NCBI GenBank assembly: GCA_021106775.1
Contig: JAIOTL010000223.1
Location: 1-11,193 of the forward strand
DNA: 11,193 nucleotides
Source of the DNA: Planctomycetota bacterium
GTDB lineage: Bacteria > Planctomycetota > UBA8742 > SKZP01 > JAIOTL01
Direction of reading: 5' to 3'
The position numbers were made by a program, and so were the translations under genes. This document shows, piece after piece, positions 1 through 8,715 of this stretch (positions within the stretch are counted from its first letter, which is position 1; every line of letters begins with the position of its first letter). Under the pieces are notes generated by a model. That model ran no database searches. It was not told the origin of the DNA and saw nothing but the letters and a program-made list of their open reading frames with translations.

Positions 1-55
1 AAACATATGTCTGACAGGTGATTTTTGTGGTAAATATTCTTCAAATATTTGTCTG

Positions 56-3000
56 TTATTTTTCGGTTGAGTATCCTTTGTATCCCTGAAAATACTCCTT
101 GATGCGCAGAATTGCAGGAACAACGAGTATTGTCGCAAGAAAACAGCATACAATGCCGATAGTCGCAACCGCACCGAAACTCGCAAGTCCACGGAACGGA
201 TTGCTGATAAGCATACCAAAACCAATGCCCGTCGTTATTGTCGTAAGCAAAATCGCTTTGCCTACGGAAGATGAAACAATTCTTAATGAACCTCTGCCCT
301 CAGTACGATACCGATGAACGAAATGCACGCCGTCATCAACCCCGATGCCAATAATAACAGGGAACGCGATAAAATTGAGATAATTAAACTTTATGCTGAA
401 AAGGTACATAAACCCAAGCATCCATGACATCGCGATAAATAAAGGAACAGCAGCAAGGAGAGTGTATCCGAAAGCATGAATCATGCTAGTTGAACCGTTG
501 AATTTTGCAGTTGAGATAAACTGCACAAGTAGAATGATAAAAATAACGATTAATGCCCAGAAACCTGCTTTGACACCTTCACGTCTTGTTTCCTCTATCA
601 TCAGAAGCATAAGCTGCGGTGTTCCTGTTGGAGTTGGCAAAGTCTCGATTGTGCGCATATTTGTAACGATTTCACTTGCAGATTCACTATCTGCCTTCTC
701 AATTTCATTTCCAAAAGGATTTTCATCGGCATCGTCATCATCGCTGAATGGGTCATCTTTCATAGTTTTCTTTCCAGTTTCGACGATTTTTTTCTCTTCA
801 ATAACGAGCGGATTCCGAGGTGCACGGGTGATTGCTTTCTCGAAAGACATTAGCGGTTCTTTTTCCCAGATGTTGTACTTGGAAAAAATTGAAATTGCAT
901 AAAGCTTTTTATCCTTACCCGTTTCCTCGTCTTTTGTTTTTGTAACGTACATGCTTCGCAGCAGAACCGGGAGCATTTCATCGGTAACGCGTTCGGTGTT
1001 GCACATTTGTAGGATTCTGCTTTTGAATTCTGCGAAAAACGTTGTGTTAAACCTGTTCATAATTTCTACAAGTATCTGCGGATTGATTTTGTAGACAGTC
1101 TCAAGTTTTTTCATCATTTTGTCGAAAACGGTGTTTTTATTATCATCAATACCGATTCCGAAAGTTATTAGTTTGCGAGTTAATTTGTCCAGTCCGCTTT
1201 GAATGCTCAACGAATACATTTCGATGAAATTGTCCTTGAGCCGTTTTAATATGGCGGGATATTCCTCGTTTTCTTCACGTAAAACAGCACTTTTCTCAAG
1301 ATTATCCGCAAGATTATTATATTCGATGACATCGCTGTCAGAAGGTTTGGCTTTGAACAACCATTGCGCGTCGCTTTTGCGAATCTTTCTTGGCGTAGTA
1401 TTCTCGAAGGTTTTTCTAAATTGTTCGATGATTTTCGCAGATTGTGCCTGTTCATAGTCATTCTGAATATAATTTGAGATTGAATCAACGAATCCTGCAG
1501 CTTTATAAATTTTATCTCCATCGTGTACGAAAACCTTTGTTTTGTAATAATTGGTGATTGCACGTGCTTCCTCAAGGTCGTCAGCCATAACCCATGTGAT
1601 ATTTGGCGACTGGTCGAACTTTTCTTCAATAACATGCTGTAATTCGATTGATTTTAAACCTTCAGGCTCAAGGTTGAGAAAATTGTATTCCATCTTGACT
1701 TTACTTCCGCCAATCCACCCAAACATTGAAATGGTAATCAATACAACCAGAATCACTGCAGCTGAAACGGGATTTTTGAATAAATTATAAATAATCGAGC
1801 CAAGCAAAGGAAAATCAGTTCTCGGAAGATGAAGCAAGTTCTTTTGTTTATCCTTTGCGTCTTTCTGTTCTGTATCAATTGTATACTCAAGTGCCTCGTC
1901 TTTTGATAGTCCGATTTTCTTTGCTGAGCGCATCTCTTTTGAGACAAGCAGCGAGGGAAGCAGTACAAAAGTAGCAATAAGTTGGAAAAATACTCCCGCA
2001 CCTGTGGCAATACCAAACTCAACAATGCCGTCCATTGAAGAAACCACAAGTGCTACGAAAGCTGCTGATGTAGTCAATCCACCAACAATAACCGCAGGAC
2101 CCGTATGATTCAACGCTTTCGAGATAGATTCTTCGATTGATTTCCCGTAACCACGCTCTTCCGCATAACGTGAGATGATGTGAATCATGAAGTCTATGCC
2201 GAGTCCGATAAGGATAAAACTGCAAATCGCAGTGAACATCTGTAAACGCTCGAAAACCAGGATAATTGTACCCAGTGCCCAAATAATTCCGATTAACAAT
2301 ACAAACGCACCGATTAACGGAAAAGTAATCTGTCTGAACGAAAAACTAAGCACAATAAAGATAATAATTAGTGCTACGAATGAAAAAACGATTGAAAACA
2401 CCGAAATTGTGTCCATCTCGTCCTTGCCTATTGCTCCAAAACCGGTGTATCCCACACTATTGACGTGTGGCAGCGTTTTGTAGTAGTCGTTTTCGTCTTT
2501 TTCATCCTGCTTAACCCATTCGTTTATCCCGTTGATGATTGTTGTAGCATCGTAGGTCATTTCCATGGAATCACTCATTGAGTGTGCCATTTGTATGTAA
2601 ATCAACAGCATACTTTTATCATGTGAGAAGAAATATGGTTCACCCACGGACACGAGGTCAACAGCATGTTTGATTCGCTTGTCGCTGATTTCTTTTTCTG
2701 CAGATTCTGTCAAAATATGGAAAAAATCAACCATACCCTGCAAACTGCTCAGAAGTTTCTGCTCGTCGTCGTTAAGTTTTTCTGAATCACCTTCACCCCC
2801 TGTGTAAGATTTCTCAAGTGCGGTGTTAATGCCATCGAGGGATGCGATGATGTTGGGGTCGTCAAGCATAATCAGCATATCTTTGAGGTCGTTTGCTTTC
2901 ATGCTCATCAATGCATGATTCTCGAAGAACTCCATGGGCATTTTATGATATACATTTTTAACTACGTTTATTGATTCATCTATTTTGATTGTTTTCCCGG

Positions 3001-3313
3001 TTTCATCAGTTTTCTCTGTTTTCTTTTTACGTTTGAGTGTTTTTAATTTTTTGACGATTTCATCAGCTGCATGCCGCATCGCATCTGAATCATCACCTGA
3101 AACAGTTATAATCATCTCTGTGATATCTGTGAAATTTTCGGCAATTTTTATATAATTACTGACTATTTCATTGTCTCGGGGCAAAAGCTCTTTCCAGTCG
3201 GGATTCATTTTGAGCTTCGACACCGCGCCGAACATGAGCAAAGTCAGTATTCCAGTTGCAATATAGACAATTTTTCGGTGCTTTAATGCAATCTTTGTAA
3301 AAAATTCTGTCAT
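56..3313 (-). CDS. MMPL/RND-family transporter, distal paralog of a tandem pair
   Basis: Inner-membrane, proton-driven exporter of the MMPL branch of the RND superfamily, 1085 residues. The substrate is probably a lipid or other hydrophobic molecule (inferred from family and neighbours). It has the duplicated RND layout: TM1 about 14-32, periplasmic domain 1 about 33-302, TM2-6 about 303-458, a charged cytoplasmic linker, TM7 about 514-536, periplasmic domain 2 about 540-912, then TM8-12 about 914-1069. TM4 carries GLGIDF (Asp374) and TM10 carries GIGVDDGVHF (Asp993/Asp994), at the position of the family's proton-relay aspartates. The second periplasmic domain, about 370 residues, is larger than the first and ends in an acidic stretch with DPF/NPF motifs (about 854-868). 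The ATG at 3313 is preceded by GAAAGGA. It lies 15 nt after the upstream paralog and is the last gene of the operon. Compared with that paralog it has a longer Lys/Glu/Thr-rich insert near residues 93-112. The family is certain; the substrate is unknown. Confidence 0.93.
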   Translation of the reverse strand: MTEFFTKIALKHRKIVYIATGILTLLMFGAVSKLKMNPDWKELLPRDNEIVSNYIKIAENFTDITEMIITVSGDDSDAMRHAADEIVKKLKTLKRKKKTEKTDETGKTIKIDESINVVKNVYHKMPMEFFENHALMSMKANDLKDMLIMLDDPNIIASLDGINTALEKSYTGGEGDSEKLNDDEQKLLSSLQGMVDFFHILTESAEKEISDKRIKHAVDLVSVGEPYFFSHDKSMLLIYIQMAHSMSDSMEMTYDATTIINGINEWVKQDEKDENDYYKTLPHVNSVGYTGFGAIGKDEMDTISVFSIVFSFVALIIIFIVLSFSFRQITFPLIGAFVLLIGIIWALGTIILVFERLQMFTAICSFILIGLGIDFMIHIISRYAEERGYGKSIEESISKALNHTGPAVIVGGLTTSAAFVALVVSSMDGIVEFGIATGAGVFFQLIATFVLLPSLLVSKEMRSAKKIGLSKDEALEYTIDTEQKDAKDKQKNLLHLPRTDFPLLGSIIYNLFKNPVSAAVILVVLITISMFGWIGGSKVKMEYNFLNLEPEGLKSIELQHVIEEKFDQSPNITWVMADDLEEARAITNYYKTKVFVHDGDKIYKAAGFVDSISNYIQNDYEQAQSAKIIEQFRKTFENTTPRKIRKSDAQWLFKAKPSDSDVIEYNNLADNLEKSAVLREENEEYPAILKRLKDNFIEMYSLSIQSGLDKLTRKLITFGIGIDDNKNTVFDKMMKKLETVYKINPQILVEIMNRFNTTFFAEFKSRILQMCNTERVTDEMLPVLLRSMYVTKTKDEETGKDKKLYAISIFSKYNIWEKEPLMSFEKAITRAPRNPLVIEEKKIVETGKKTMKDDPFSDDDDADENPFGNEIEKADSESASEIVTNMRTIETLPTPTGTPQLMLLMIEETRREGVKAGFWALIVIFIILLVQFISTAKFNGSTSMIHAFGYTLLAAVPLFIAMSWMLGFMYLFSIKFNYLNFIAFPVIIGIGVDDGVHFVHRYRTEGRGSLRIVSSSVGKAILLTTITTGIGFGMLISNPFRGLASFGAVATIGIVCCFLATILVVPAILRIKEYFQGYKGYSTEK

Positions 3314-3328
3314 ATTTTTCCTTTCATT

Positions 3329-6300
3329 TTATTTTTCTACGTTGTACCCCTTGTACCTCTGAAAATACTCTTTGATGCGTAGAATTGCAGGTATAATGAG
3401 GATTGTTGAGAACAAACAGGACACAATACCAATTGTTGTTGCCATACCGAAACTTGCAAGTCCGGGGAACGGATTTGTTATCAAAGTTCCGAAACCAATG
3501 CCCGTTGTAATCGTTGTAAGCAGGATTGCTTTTCCCACGGATGTTGACACAAGCCTTAGTGAGCCGTTACCTTCTTTGCGGTATCTATGAACAAAGTGCA
3601 CACCATCGTCAACCCCGATGCCGATAATGACGGGGATAGCGATGAAATTGAGATAATTGAACTTTATTCCTAAAAGATACATAAAACCGAGCATCCAGGA
3701 TAGAGAGAAAAATAACGGAATCGCTGCCAGAAATGTATATCCAAGTGCATTAAATATGCTTCTTATTCCAGTAAATTTCGCAGTCATTAGGAATTGCACG
3801 AGGAGAATAATGAAAATCGCGATAAGTGCATACAAACCAACTCTTACTCCTTCACGTTTGGTCTCATTGCTTAACAGAAGCATAAGCTGCGGCATTCCCG
3901 TTGCTTTTGGTAAGGTCTCAATCGTTCGAATGTTTGTAACAACATCTTTGTCAGCAGCATCATCCGCTTTCTTTATTTTATCGTCGAACGGACTTTCTTC
4001 GTCGTCATCGGTAAACGGGTCGTCATCATCTTCAGAAAAGGGATTATCTGTCGAATCAGGAGATTTGCCTGTTGATTCATGTAACTTTTTTTCCTCGATG
4101 ATAAGCGGATTCAACGGTTTTTGCGTGATTGCTTTCACAAAGGATTCAAGTGGTTCTCTCTCCCAGACTTCTTTCTTGGAAAAAAGTGAAATTGCGTACA
4201 GCGTTGTTTCTTTCCCTGTTCTTTCGTCCTTAATTTTTGACAGGTACATGTTGCGCATAAGTTCGGGCAACATATCTTCTGTAACTTGCTCCGTGTTGGA
4301 CATTTTTATTATTCTGTTTTTGAATTCAGTGAAGAAGGAAGCATTAAAGCGGTTAATATTTTCTACGAATTTCTGTGGATTTTCCTTGAAAAGCGAATCC
4401 ATTATCGCAATCATTTTATCGAATACAGTATTACTGTTGTCGCCAATGCCAATTCCGAAGGTTTTGAGTTTCTTTGTCAGTTTATCAAGTCCGCCTTGAA
4501 TACTCATGGAATACATCTCAATGAAATTATCCTTGAGCCGTTTGAATATAGCCTGAAATGCCTGATTCTCCTCACGCACAACAGAGCTTTTCTCAAGATT
4601 ATCCGCAAGATTGTTATATTCGATTATGTCGCTTGTTGAGGGCTTTTCGGAAAACAGCCAGCTTGCGTCCTCATGCCTGATTGACCGCAATTCCGTTTTA
4701 TCGTACGTTTTCCTAAACTTATCAATAATCTGTGATGCTTTTGCTTGTTCATAATCGTTTTGAACGATGTTTGTGACAGAATCAACAAAACCTACTGCTT
4801 TATAAATCTTGTCACCTTCATGCACAAAGACCTTCGTTTTGTAATAGTCAGTAATCGCTCGTGCTTCTTCAAGGTCTTCCGCCAGTACCCATGTTATGTT
4901 TGGCGATTGGTCATATTTCTCCCGAATAACGTTCTGAAGCTCAATTGAAGGAAATCCTTCAGGTAACTGCTTCATGACGTTGTATTCCATAGAAGCATTT
5001 TTTCCGCCAAGTGCTGAAAACACAGTAAGAACTACCAAAACAATTAATATCAATACCGCAGACCGTGGATTCTTAAACACATTATGAACAATTGAACCAA
5101 GAACCGGAAAATCTGTCCTGGGAAGCTTGTATGTTTTCTGTACATCAATATTCTTGGTTTTTTCTTCATCAGATTCATGCTCAAGCACTTGTTTCTCGGT
5201 AAACCCAAGCTTCTTTGCTGAACGAACTTCCTTTGAAACTAAAAGCGATGGAAGTAAAAAGAGCGTTACAACAAGCTGAAACAACATGCCAGCACCTGTC
5301 GCCACACCAAACTCCACAAAACCATCCATTGATGAAATCATTAGAGCGAAAAATGCTGCGGAAGTAGTCAATCCACCAGCAATCACCGCAGGTCCAGTAT
5401 GATTCAAAGCCAATGAAATTGATTCAGTTATCGACCGTCCGAAACCACGCTCTTCGGTGTACCTTGTCATTATATGAATCACGAAGTCGATACCAAGACC
5501 TATAAATATAAAGCTGCAAACTGCTGTAAACATCTGCAATCGTCCATAAATTAATGTGATTGTGCCAACACCCCAAATAATTCCTACAATAAGAACAATT
5601 CCACCCAATAACGGGAATGAAATCTGCCTAAATGAGATACACAACACAATGAAAATCACAACAAATGCAACCAGAGAGAAAACGAGTGTGAATATTGACA
5701 AAGCATCCAGCTTATCTTTGCCGATTGCGCTCATACCCGTATAACCAATCTCATCAATGCCCTTGAGTTTTCCGTTTGCAATCTTTTCCGCTTTCCATGC
5801 ATTAAGTTGTTCAATAATTTCTATACCATCCCATGACATGTCCATGCTTTCACTCAATGAATGTGCTAATTCAACGTAAATCAACAGCATGCTTTTGTCA
5901 TGTGAGAAGAAATATGGTTCACCCACGGAAATGAGGTCAACTGCATTCTGAACCCGTTTATCGCTTATCTCACCACCTGCAGATTCAGTCAAAATCTTGA
6001 AGAAATCTATCATCCCCTGCAAGCTGCTCAGAAGTTTCTGTTCATCATCGTTTAATTTTTCCGTATCACCTTCGCCGCCTGTGTAAGATTTCTCAAGTGC
6101 GGTGTTTATGCCGTCGAGTGAAGCGATGACATTGGGGTCATCAAGCATAATCAGCGAATCTTTGAGGTCGCTTGCCTTCATGCTCATCAACGCATGATTC
6201 TCGAAGAACTCCATGGGCATTTTGTGATACACGCTTTTAGCAACTTTAATCTGTTTACCGTCTTTCTTCCGCTCAACTGTCATAATCTTCTCTGCAATCT

Positions 6301-6556
6301 CATCTGCAACTTGCTTCATTTCTTCAGCATTTTTTCCGGAAACAGTGATAATTAGCTGTGTTATGTCAGAGAAATTATCAGTTACTTTCACGAAATTTTT
6401 GACAATCTCGTTATTTTGCGGCAACATCTCCTTCCAGTCAGTATCCATAGTAAGAGTGGTTTTAATAATACCGATGAAAACCAGAGTTATGATACATGCG
6501 ATAATGTAAACTTTTTTCCTGTGCTTCAAAGCAATCCTGGTTAGAAATTCGGTCAT
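3329..6556 (-). CDS. MMPL/RND-family transporter, proximal paralog of a tandem pair
   Basis: Inner-membrane RND transporter of the MMPL type, 1075 residues, clearly homologous over its whole length to the gene that follows it. Layout: TM1 about 14-33, periplasmic domain 1 about 35-285, TM2-6 about 287-441, a cytoplasmic linker rich in Glu/Lys, TM7 about 498-517, periplasmic domain 2 about 520-902, TM8-12 about 904-1060. Likely proton-relay residues are Asp357 in TM4 (GLGIDF) and Asp983/Asp984 in TM10 (GVDDGVHF). Just before TM8 lies an acidic segment (about 838-860) with three repeated (N/D/S)PF motifs, each followed by a run of Asp/Glu. The ATG at 6556 has the good Shine-Dalgarno AGGAGAG six bases upstream. 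The two transporters may form a mixed assembly or handle related substrates; the sequence cannot say which. An exporter of fatty-acid-derived lipids or a drug-efflux pump are both possible, and the adjacent LolA-like carrier favours lipid traffic. Confidence 0.93.
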   Translation of the reverse strand: MTEFLTRIALKHRKKVYIIACIITLVFIGIIKTTLTMDTDWKEMLPQNNEIVKNFVKVTDNFSDITQLIITVSGKNAEEMKQVADEIAEKIMTVERKKDGKQIKVAKSVYHKMPMEFFENHALMSMKASDLKDSLIMLDDPNVIASLDGINTALEKSYTGGEGDTEKLNDDEQKLLSSLQGMIDFFKILTESAGGEISDKRVQNAVDLISVGEPYFFSHDKSMLLIYVELAHSLSESMDMSWDGIEIIEQLNAWKAEKIANGKLKGIDEIGYTGMSAIGKDKLDALSIFTLVFSLVAFVVIFIVLCISFRQISFPLLGGIVLIVGIIWGVGTITLIYGRLQMFTAVCSFIFIGLGIDFVIHIMTRYTEERGFGRSITESISLALNHTGPAVIAGGLTTSAAFFALMISSMDGFVEFGVATGAGMLFQLVVTLFLLPSLLVSKEVRSAKKLGFTEKQVLEHESDEEKTKNIDVQKTYKLPRTDFPVLGSIVHNVFKNPRSAVLILIVLVVLTVFSALGGKNASMEYNVMKQLPEGFPSIELQNVIREKYDQSPNITWVLAEDLEEARAITDYYKTKVFVHEGDKIYKAVGFVDSVTNIVQNDYEQAKASQIIDKFRKTYDKTELRSIRHEDASWLFSEKPSTSDIIEYNNLADNLEKSSVVREENQAFQAIFKRLKDNFIEMYSMSIQGGLDKLTKKLKTFGIGIGDNSNTVFDKMIAIMDSLFKENPQKFVENINRFNASFFTEFKNRIIKMSNTEQVTEDMLPELMRNMYLSKIKDERTGKETTLYAISLFSKKEVWEREPLESFVKAITQKPLNPLIIEEKKLHESTGKSPDSTDNPFSEDDDDPFTDDDEESPFDDKIKKADDAADKDVVTNIRTIETLPKATGMPQLMLLLSNETKREGVRVGLYALIAIFIILLVQFLMTAKFTGIRSIFNALGYTFLAAIPLFFSLSWMLGFMYLLGIKFNYLNFIAIPVIIGIGVDDGVHFVHRYRKEGNGSLRLVSTSVGKAILLTTITTGIGFGTLITNPFPGLASFGMATTIGIVSCLFSTILIIPAILRIKEYFQRYKGYNVEK

Positions 6557-6598
6557 AATTCTCTCCTATGTTTTATTAACTCGTAGTTGTTAAATTAT

Positions 6599-7204
6599 TT
6601 ACGCTTTCAGCCAGCGTGTTAACAGAATTTTCATGCTTTCTATATGGTTTTTGAATGAATTCTGTTTCGTTAATGAATCTATGTAAATTCTGGCGTACAG
6701 CCCGTCAAAGATTAATGCGATGAGAACTGAAATATCGTGCGTGTGTTTTAACTCCGAGCATAGTTCACCCTCTTCGATTGCTTCATCAATATATTTCTGC
6801 AACTCTTTCGCAAAAACCTTGTAATAACCGTCGAAAACCTCGACCATTCCATCAATTTCAGCACCATGAGCAAAGAATTCCATCATTATGCGTATCAGCT
6901 TGATGCTCTCATCGGGCATTTCGAAAGGCATTGTCAACATTGAGTGAAGGGAATCGATGACCGAGTGAGACTGCTTGAGATTCTCCTTGAATACCTTAAA
7001 CTGCTCTTTCGTCCAGTATTCAAGCAGTGATTTGAACAAATCGTCCTTGTTCTTGAAATGCCAGTAAATCGCGCCCTTGCTGATGCCCGCTTCCTTTGCG
7101 ACATCATCTACTGAACTTCCCTTGTACCCACTCTCGCTGAAAACCTTCATGGCAGCAATTAGAATCATTTGTTTTCTGTCCGCAGCAGGCATATGTTTCG
7201 CCAT
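6599..7204 (-). CDS. TetR/AcrR-family transcriptional repressor
   Basis: Cytoplasmic ligand-responsive DNA-binding protein of 201 residues, normal for the family. The N-terminal TetR DNA-binding domain covers about residues 9-56. Its helix-turn-helix lies at about 31-53 (SVDDVAKEAGISKGAIYWHF followed by KNK), a near-textbook match. The C-terminal alpha-helical part (about 60-201) is the variable ligand-binding and dimerisation region, and the ligand cannot be read from it. The ATG at 7204 follows GGAGAAAAAGGAAT; a second in-frame ATG four codons later is a less likely start. It is the second gene of the operon, 19 nt after the LolA-like gene and 42 nt before the first transporter. A 14-bp palindrome inside the operon's promoter spacer is its likely operator, which would make it a self-repressor of the transport operon. 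The family call is secure; the target is inferred from position. Confidence 0.95.
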   Translation of the reverse strand: MAKHMPAADRKQMILIAAMKVFSESGYKGSSVDDVAKEAGISKGAIYWHFKNKDDLFKSLLEYWTKEQFKVFKENLKQSHSVIDSLHSMLTMPFEMPDESIKLIRIMMEFFAHGAEIDGMVEVFDGYYKVFAKELQKYIDEAIEEGELCSELKHTHDISVLIALIFDGLYARIYIDSLTKQNSFKNHIESMKILLTRWLKA

Positions 7205-7223
7205 ATTCCTTTTTCTCCTGTGA

Positions 7224-8681
7224 TTATCTTTTTAATTCTTTTTTCGAGAACAGCGAATCAGGCAGACTGTCGGGGTAATCGACACTTGTGGTTTCCATTA
7301 TGGTTTTCGAGCCTGTTTCAAGGTTTTCCATAGTAATTTTCATCGGCACATGATGCTTCTTAACTATTTTATAATCTTCGATAAGAAGCCGCTTAATCGG
7401 TTTGGGTTTGTTCTTTGCGTAATAATCCGCCTTGTAAATTCTGAAGTTTTTAATGTCAATCCAGTACAAAACTTTCTCGTAGGAAGGACCTTTTGAGGTT
7501 GGTTTCGCTTCCATGCGATAGCACATTTTACTGTCTAATTCTTCCTTTTTCAGAAGCCTAAACGTATATTTTTCGCGATAATCTCCGCCTGCCATATCCT
7601 GATACGAAAAGTCGGAATTCATCACACTTGAGTTGCGCATCGATGTAGCAATGTTCTTAATCCTGCCTGTGAGGTGGAAATACACGAAAATATCGTCTCC
7701 GTCGTTCAGCATCAGGATTTTGTCACCACTAATGTCCGCGGGTTTCAGATATTTCATAAGCTGCTTTTCACCATTATTCACTGACCAGCTCTCAAACTCA
7801 AGCGTTCTCGTTGTCCCTGAAGTCTTGTAAATCACCTGTTTGCCTGTTGATTTCATCGCCTTGAAATCTTCCATTTTCTCAAGCTTGTCGATAATCTCAT
7901 TTGATGTCAAATAACCGGCAGCACCAGGTAAATCAAGCGCTTTGTCGTTTATTTTCTCAGGAAATTCAATGTTTGTAATCGAAACAGTAGACTTCAGATT
8001 GTACTCAGGATATGAAACCTCAAGCTTCTTCAAAGCCCTTCTCTCTCCGACTTTCTCATAAGCAAACTTGAATTCTCGCGCATTGTCCGAAGACTTTGAC
8101 CAGAATTGTTCCATACCCTCGAGTACATTATCACTTGCATTAAATGTCAACACCGCTTTCTCGAATCCATTTATGTATTTATCCGAACATTTAAGTTCAA
8201 TTTGATACTTGGTCTTAGTTTTATCTAAGAAATCAATTTTAGCTATCTCAGCATCACGAAAATCGAATGATAGTGGCAGTTCACGATAAAAAAGCAGACT
8301 TTTCCAGGCACGTGCCAAAAGTTGTTTCGCAGTCAGCTCGAATGGTTCTTTGCCCTCAAGTTTCCAGACGTAACTAAAGCCGGACTTCAGCATCGCCTGC
8401 CCTTTTATTGACTTTGGCGAATCAAACTTTAGCAATGTTCTTTCGCCGTTGTTTTTCGCAAGCATTTTGTACGAAAATGAAACTTCCTTCTTTTTGTATT
8501 CGTAAGCGACTTTAACGTCCGCTTTTTTGAATTTGTATTCGGATTCGTACATTTTGATGATTTTAAGAGCATTTTCTGAAGATGGTAACTTGTTTTCGGT
8601 TTGTGCCAGAATATCTGCCACAAGAATGCTGATAATCATGCTTGTAAATAGCGTAAGCTTGATTTTTGGGTTAAAATTCAT
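7224..8681 (-). CDS. Tandem-domain LolA-like periplasmic protein (outer membrane lipoprotein-sorting protein family)
   Basis: Secreted periplasmic protein, 485 residues, related to proteins annotated as outer membrane lipoprotein-sorting proteins (LolA/LolB-like fold, which binds acyl chains in a half beta-barrel). A signal peptide is visible at residues 1-26: basic start, hydrophobic core, cleavage site DILA|Q, no lipobox. The C-terminal half (about 255-483) has hallmarks of the LolA-like family found beside MMPL transporters: MKYLKPADISGDKILML, a segment DDIFVYFHLTGRIKNI and then MNSDFSYQDM. The N-terminal half (about 35-250) shows a weaker copy of the same pattern (LLKFDSPKSIKGQAML, then FSYVWKLEG), suggesting an internal duplication. 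Family members are usually about 250 residues, so this one is double length. The ATG at 8681 follows AAAGGAGA, and it is the first gene of the operon. It probably receives hydrophobic cargo from the downstream transporters and carries it toward the outer membrane. True lipoprotein sorting is doubtful, because no LolCDE genes are nearby. Confidence 0.85.
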   Translation of the reverse strand: MNFNPKIKLTLFTSMIISILVADILAQTENKLPSSENALKIIKMYESEYKFKKADVKVAYEYKKKEVSFSYKMLAKNNGERTLLKFDSPKSIKGQAMLKSGFSYVWKLEGKEPFELTAKQLLARAWKSLLFYRELPLSFDFRDAEIAKIDFLDKTKTKYQIELKCSDKYINGFEKAVLTFNASDNVLEGMEQFWSKSSDNAREFKFAYEKVGERRALKKLEVSYPEYNLKSTVSITNIEFPEKINDKALDLPGAAGYLTSNEIIDKLEKMEDFKAMKSTGKQVIYKTSGTTRTLEFESWSVNNGEKQLMKYLKPADISGDKILMLNDGDDIFVYFHLTGRIKNIATSMRNSSVMNSDFSYQDMAGGDYREKYTFRLLKKEELDSKMCYRMEAKPTSKGPSYEKVLYWIDIKNFRIYKADYYAKNKPKPIKRLLIEDYKIVKKHHVPMKITMENLETGSKTIMETTSVDYPDSLPDSLFSKKELKR

Positions 8682-8715
8682 AAATTCTCCTTTTTAATTT
8701 CTTCTCATGTTTTAA

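Noticed and set aside
8..18. TGTCTGACAGG near the window start, similar to part of the REPIN hairpin
   Set aside because: It lacks the GTAG head and a paired arm in the visible sequence, so a second REP copy cannot be supported here.
32..50. Hairpin AAATATT/AATATTT just after the last transporter gene, considered as the operon terminator
   Set aside because: The stem is all A/T and no T-run follows on the minus strand, so it would be a poor intrinsic terminator. The true terminator may lie beyond the window edge.
3657..4499. 280-codon open frame on the plus strand inside the proximal transporter gene
   Set aside because: It is antisense to a clear, conserved RND gene, is rich in Ser/Ile from reverse-reading acidic and Lys codons, and has no recognisable domain. 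Other long plus-strand frames in 99-5744 are shadows for the same reason.
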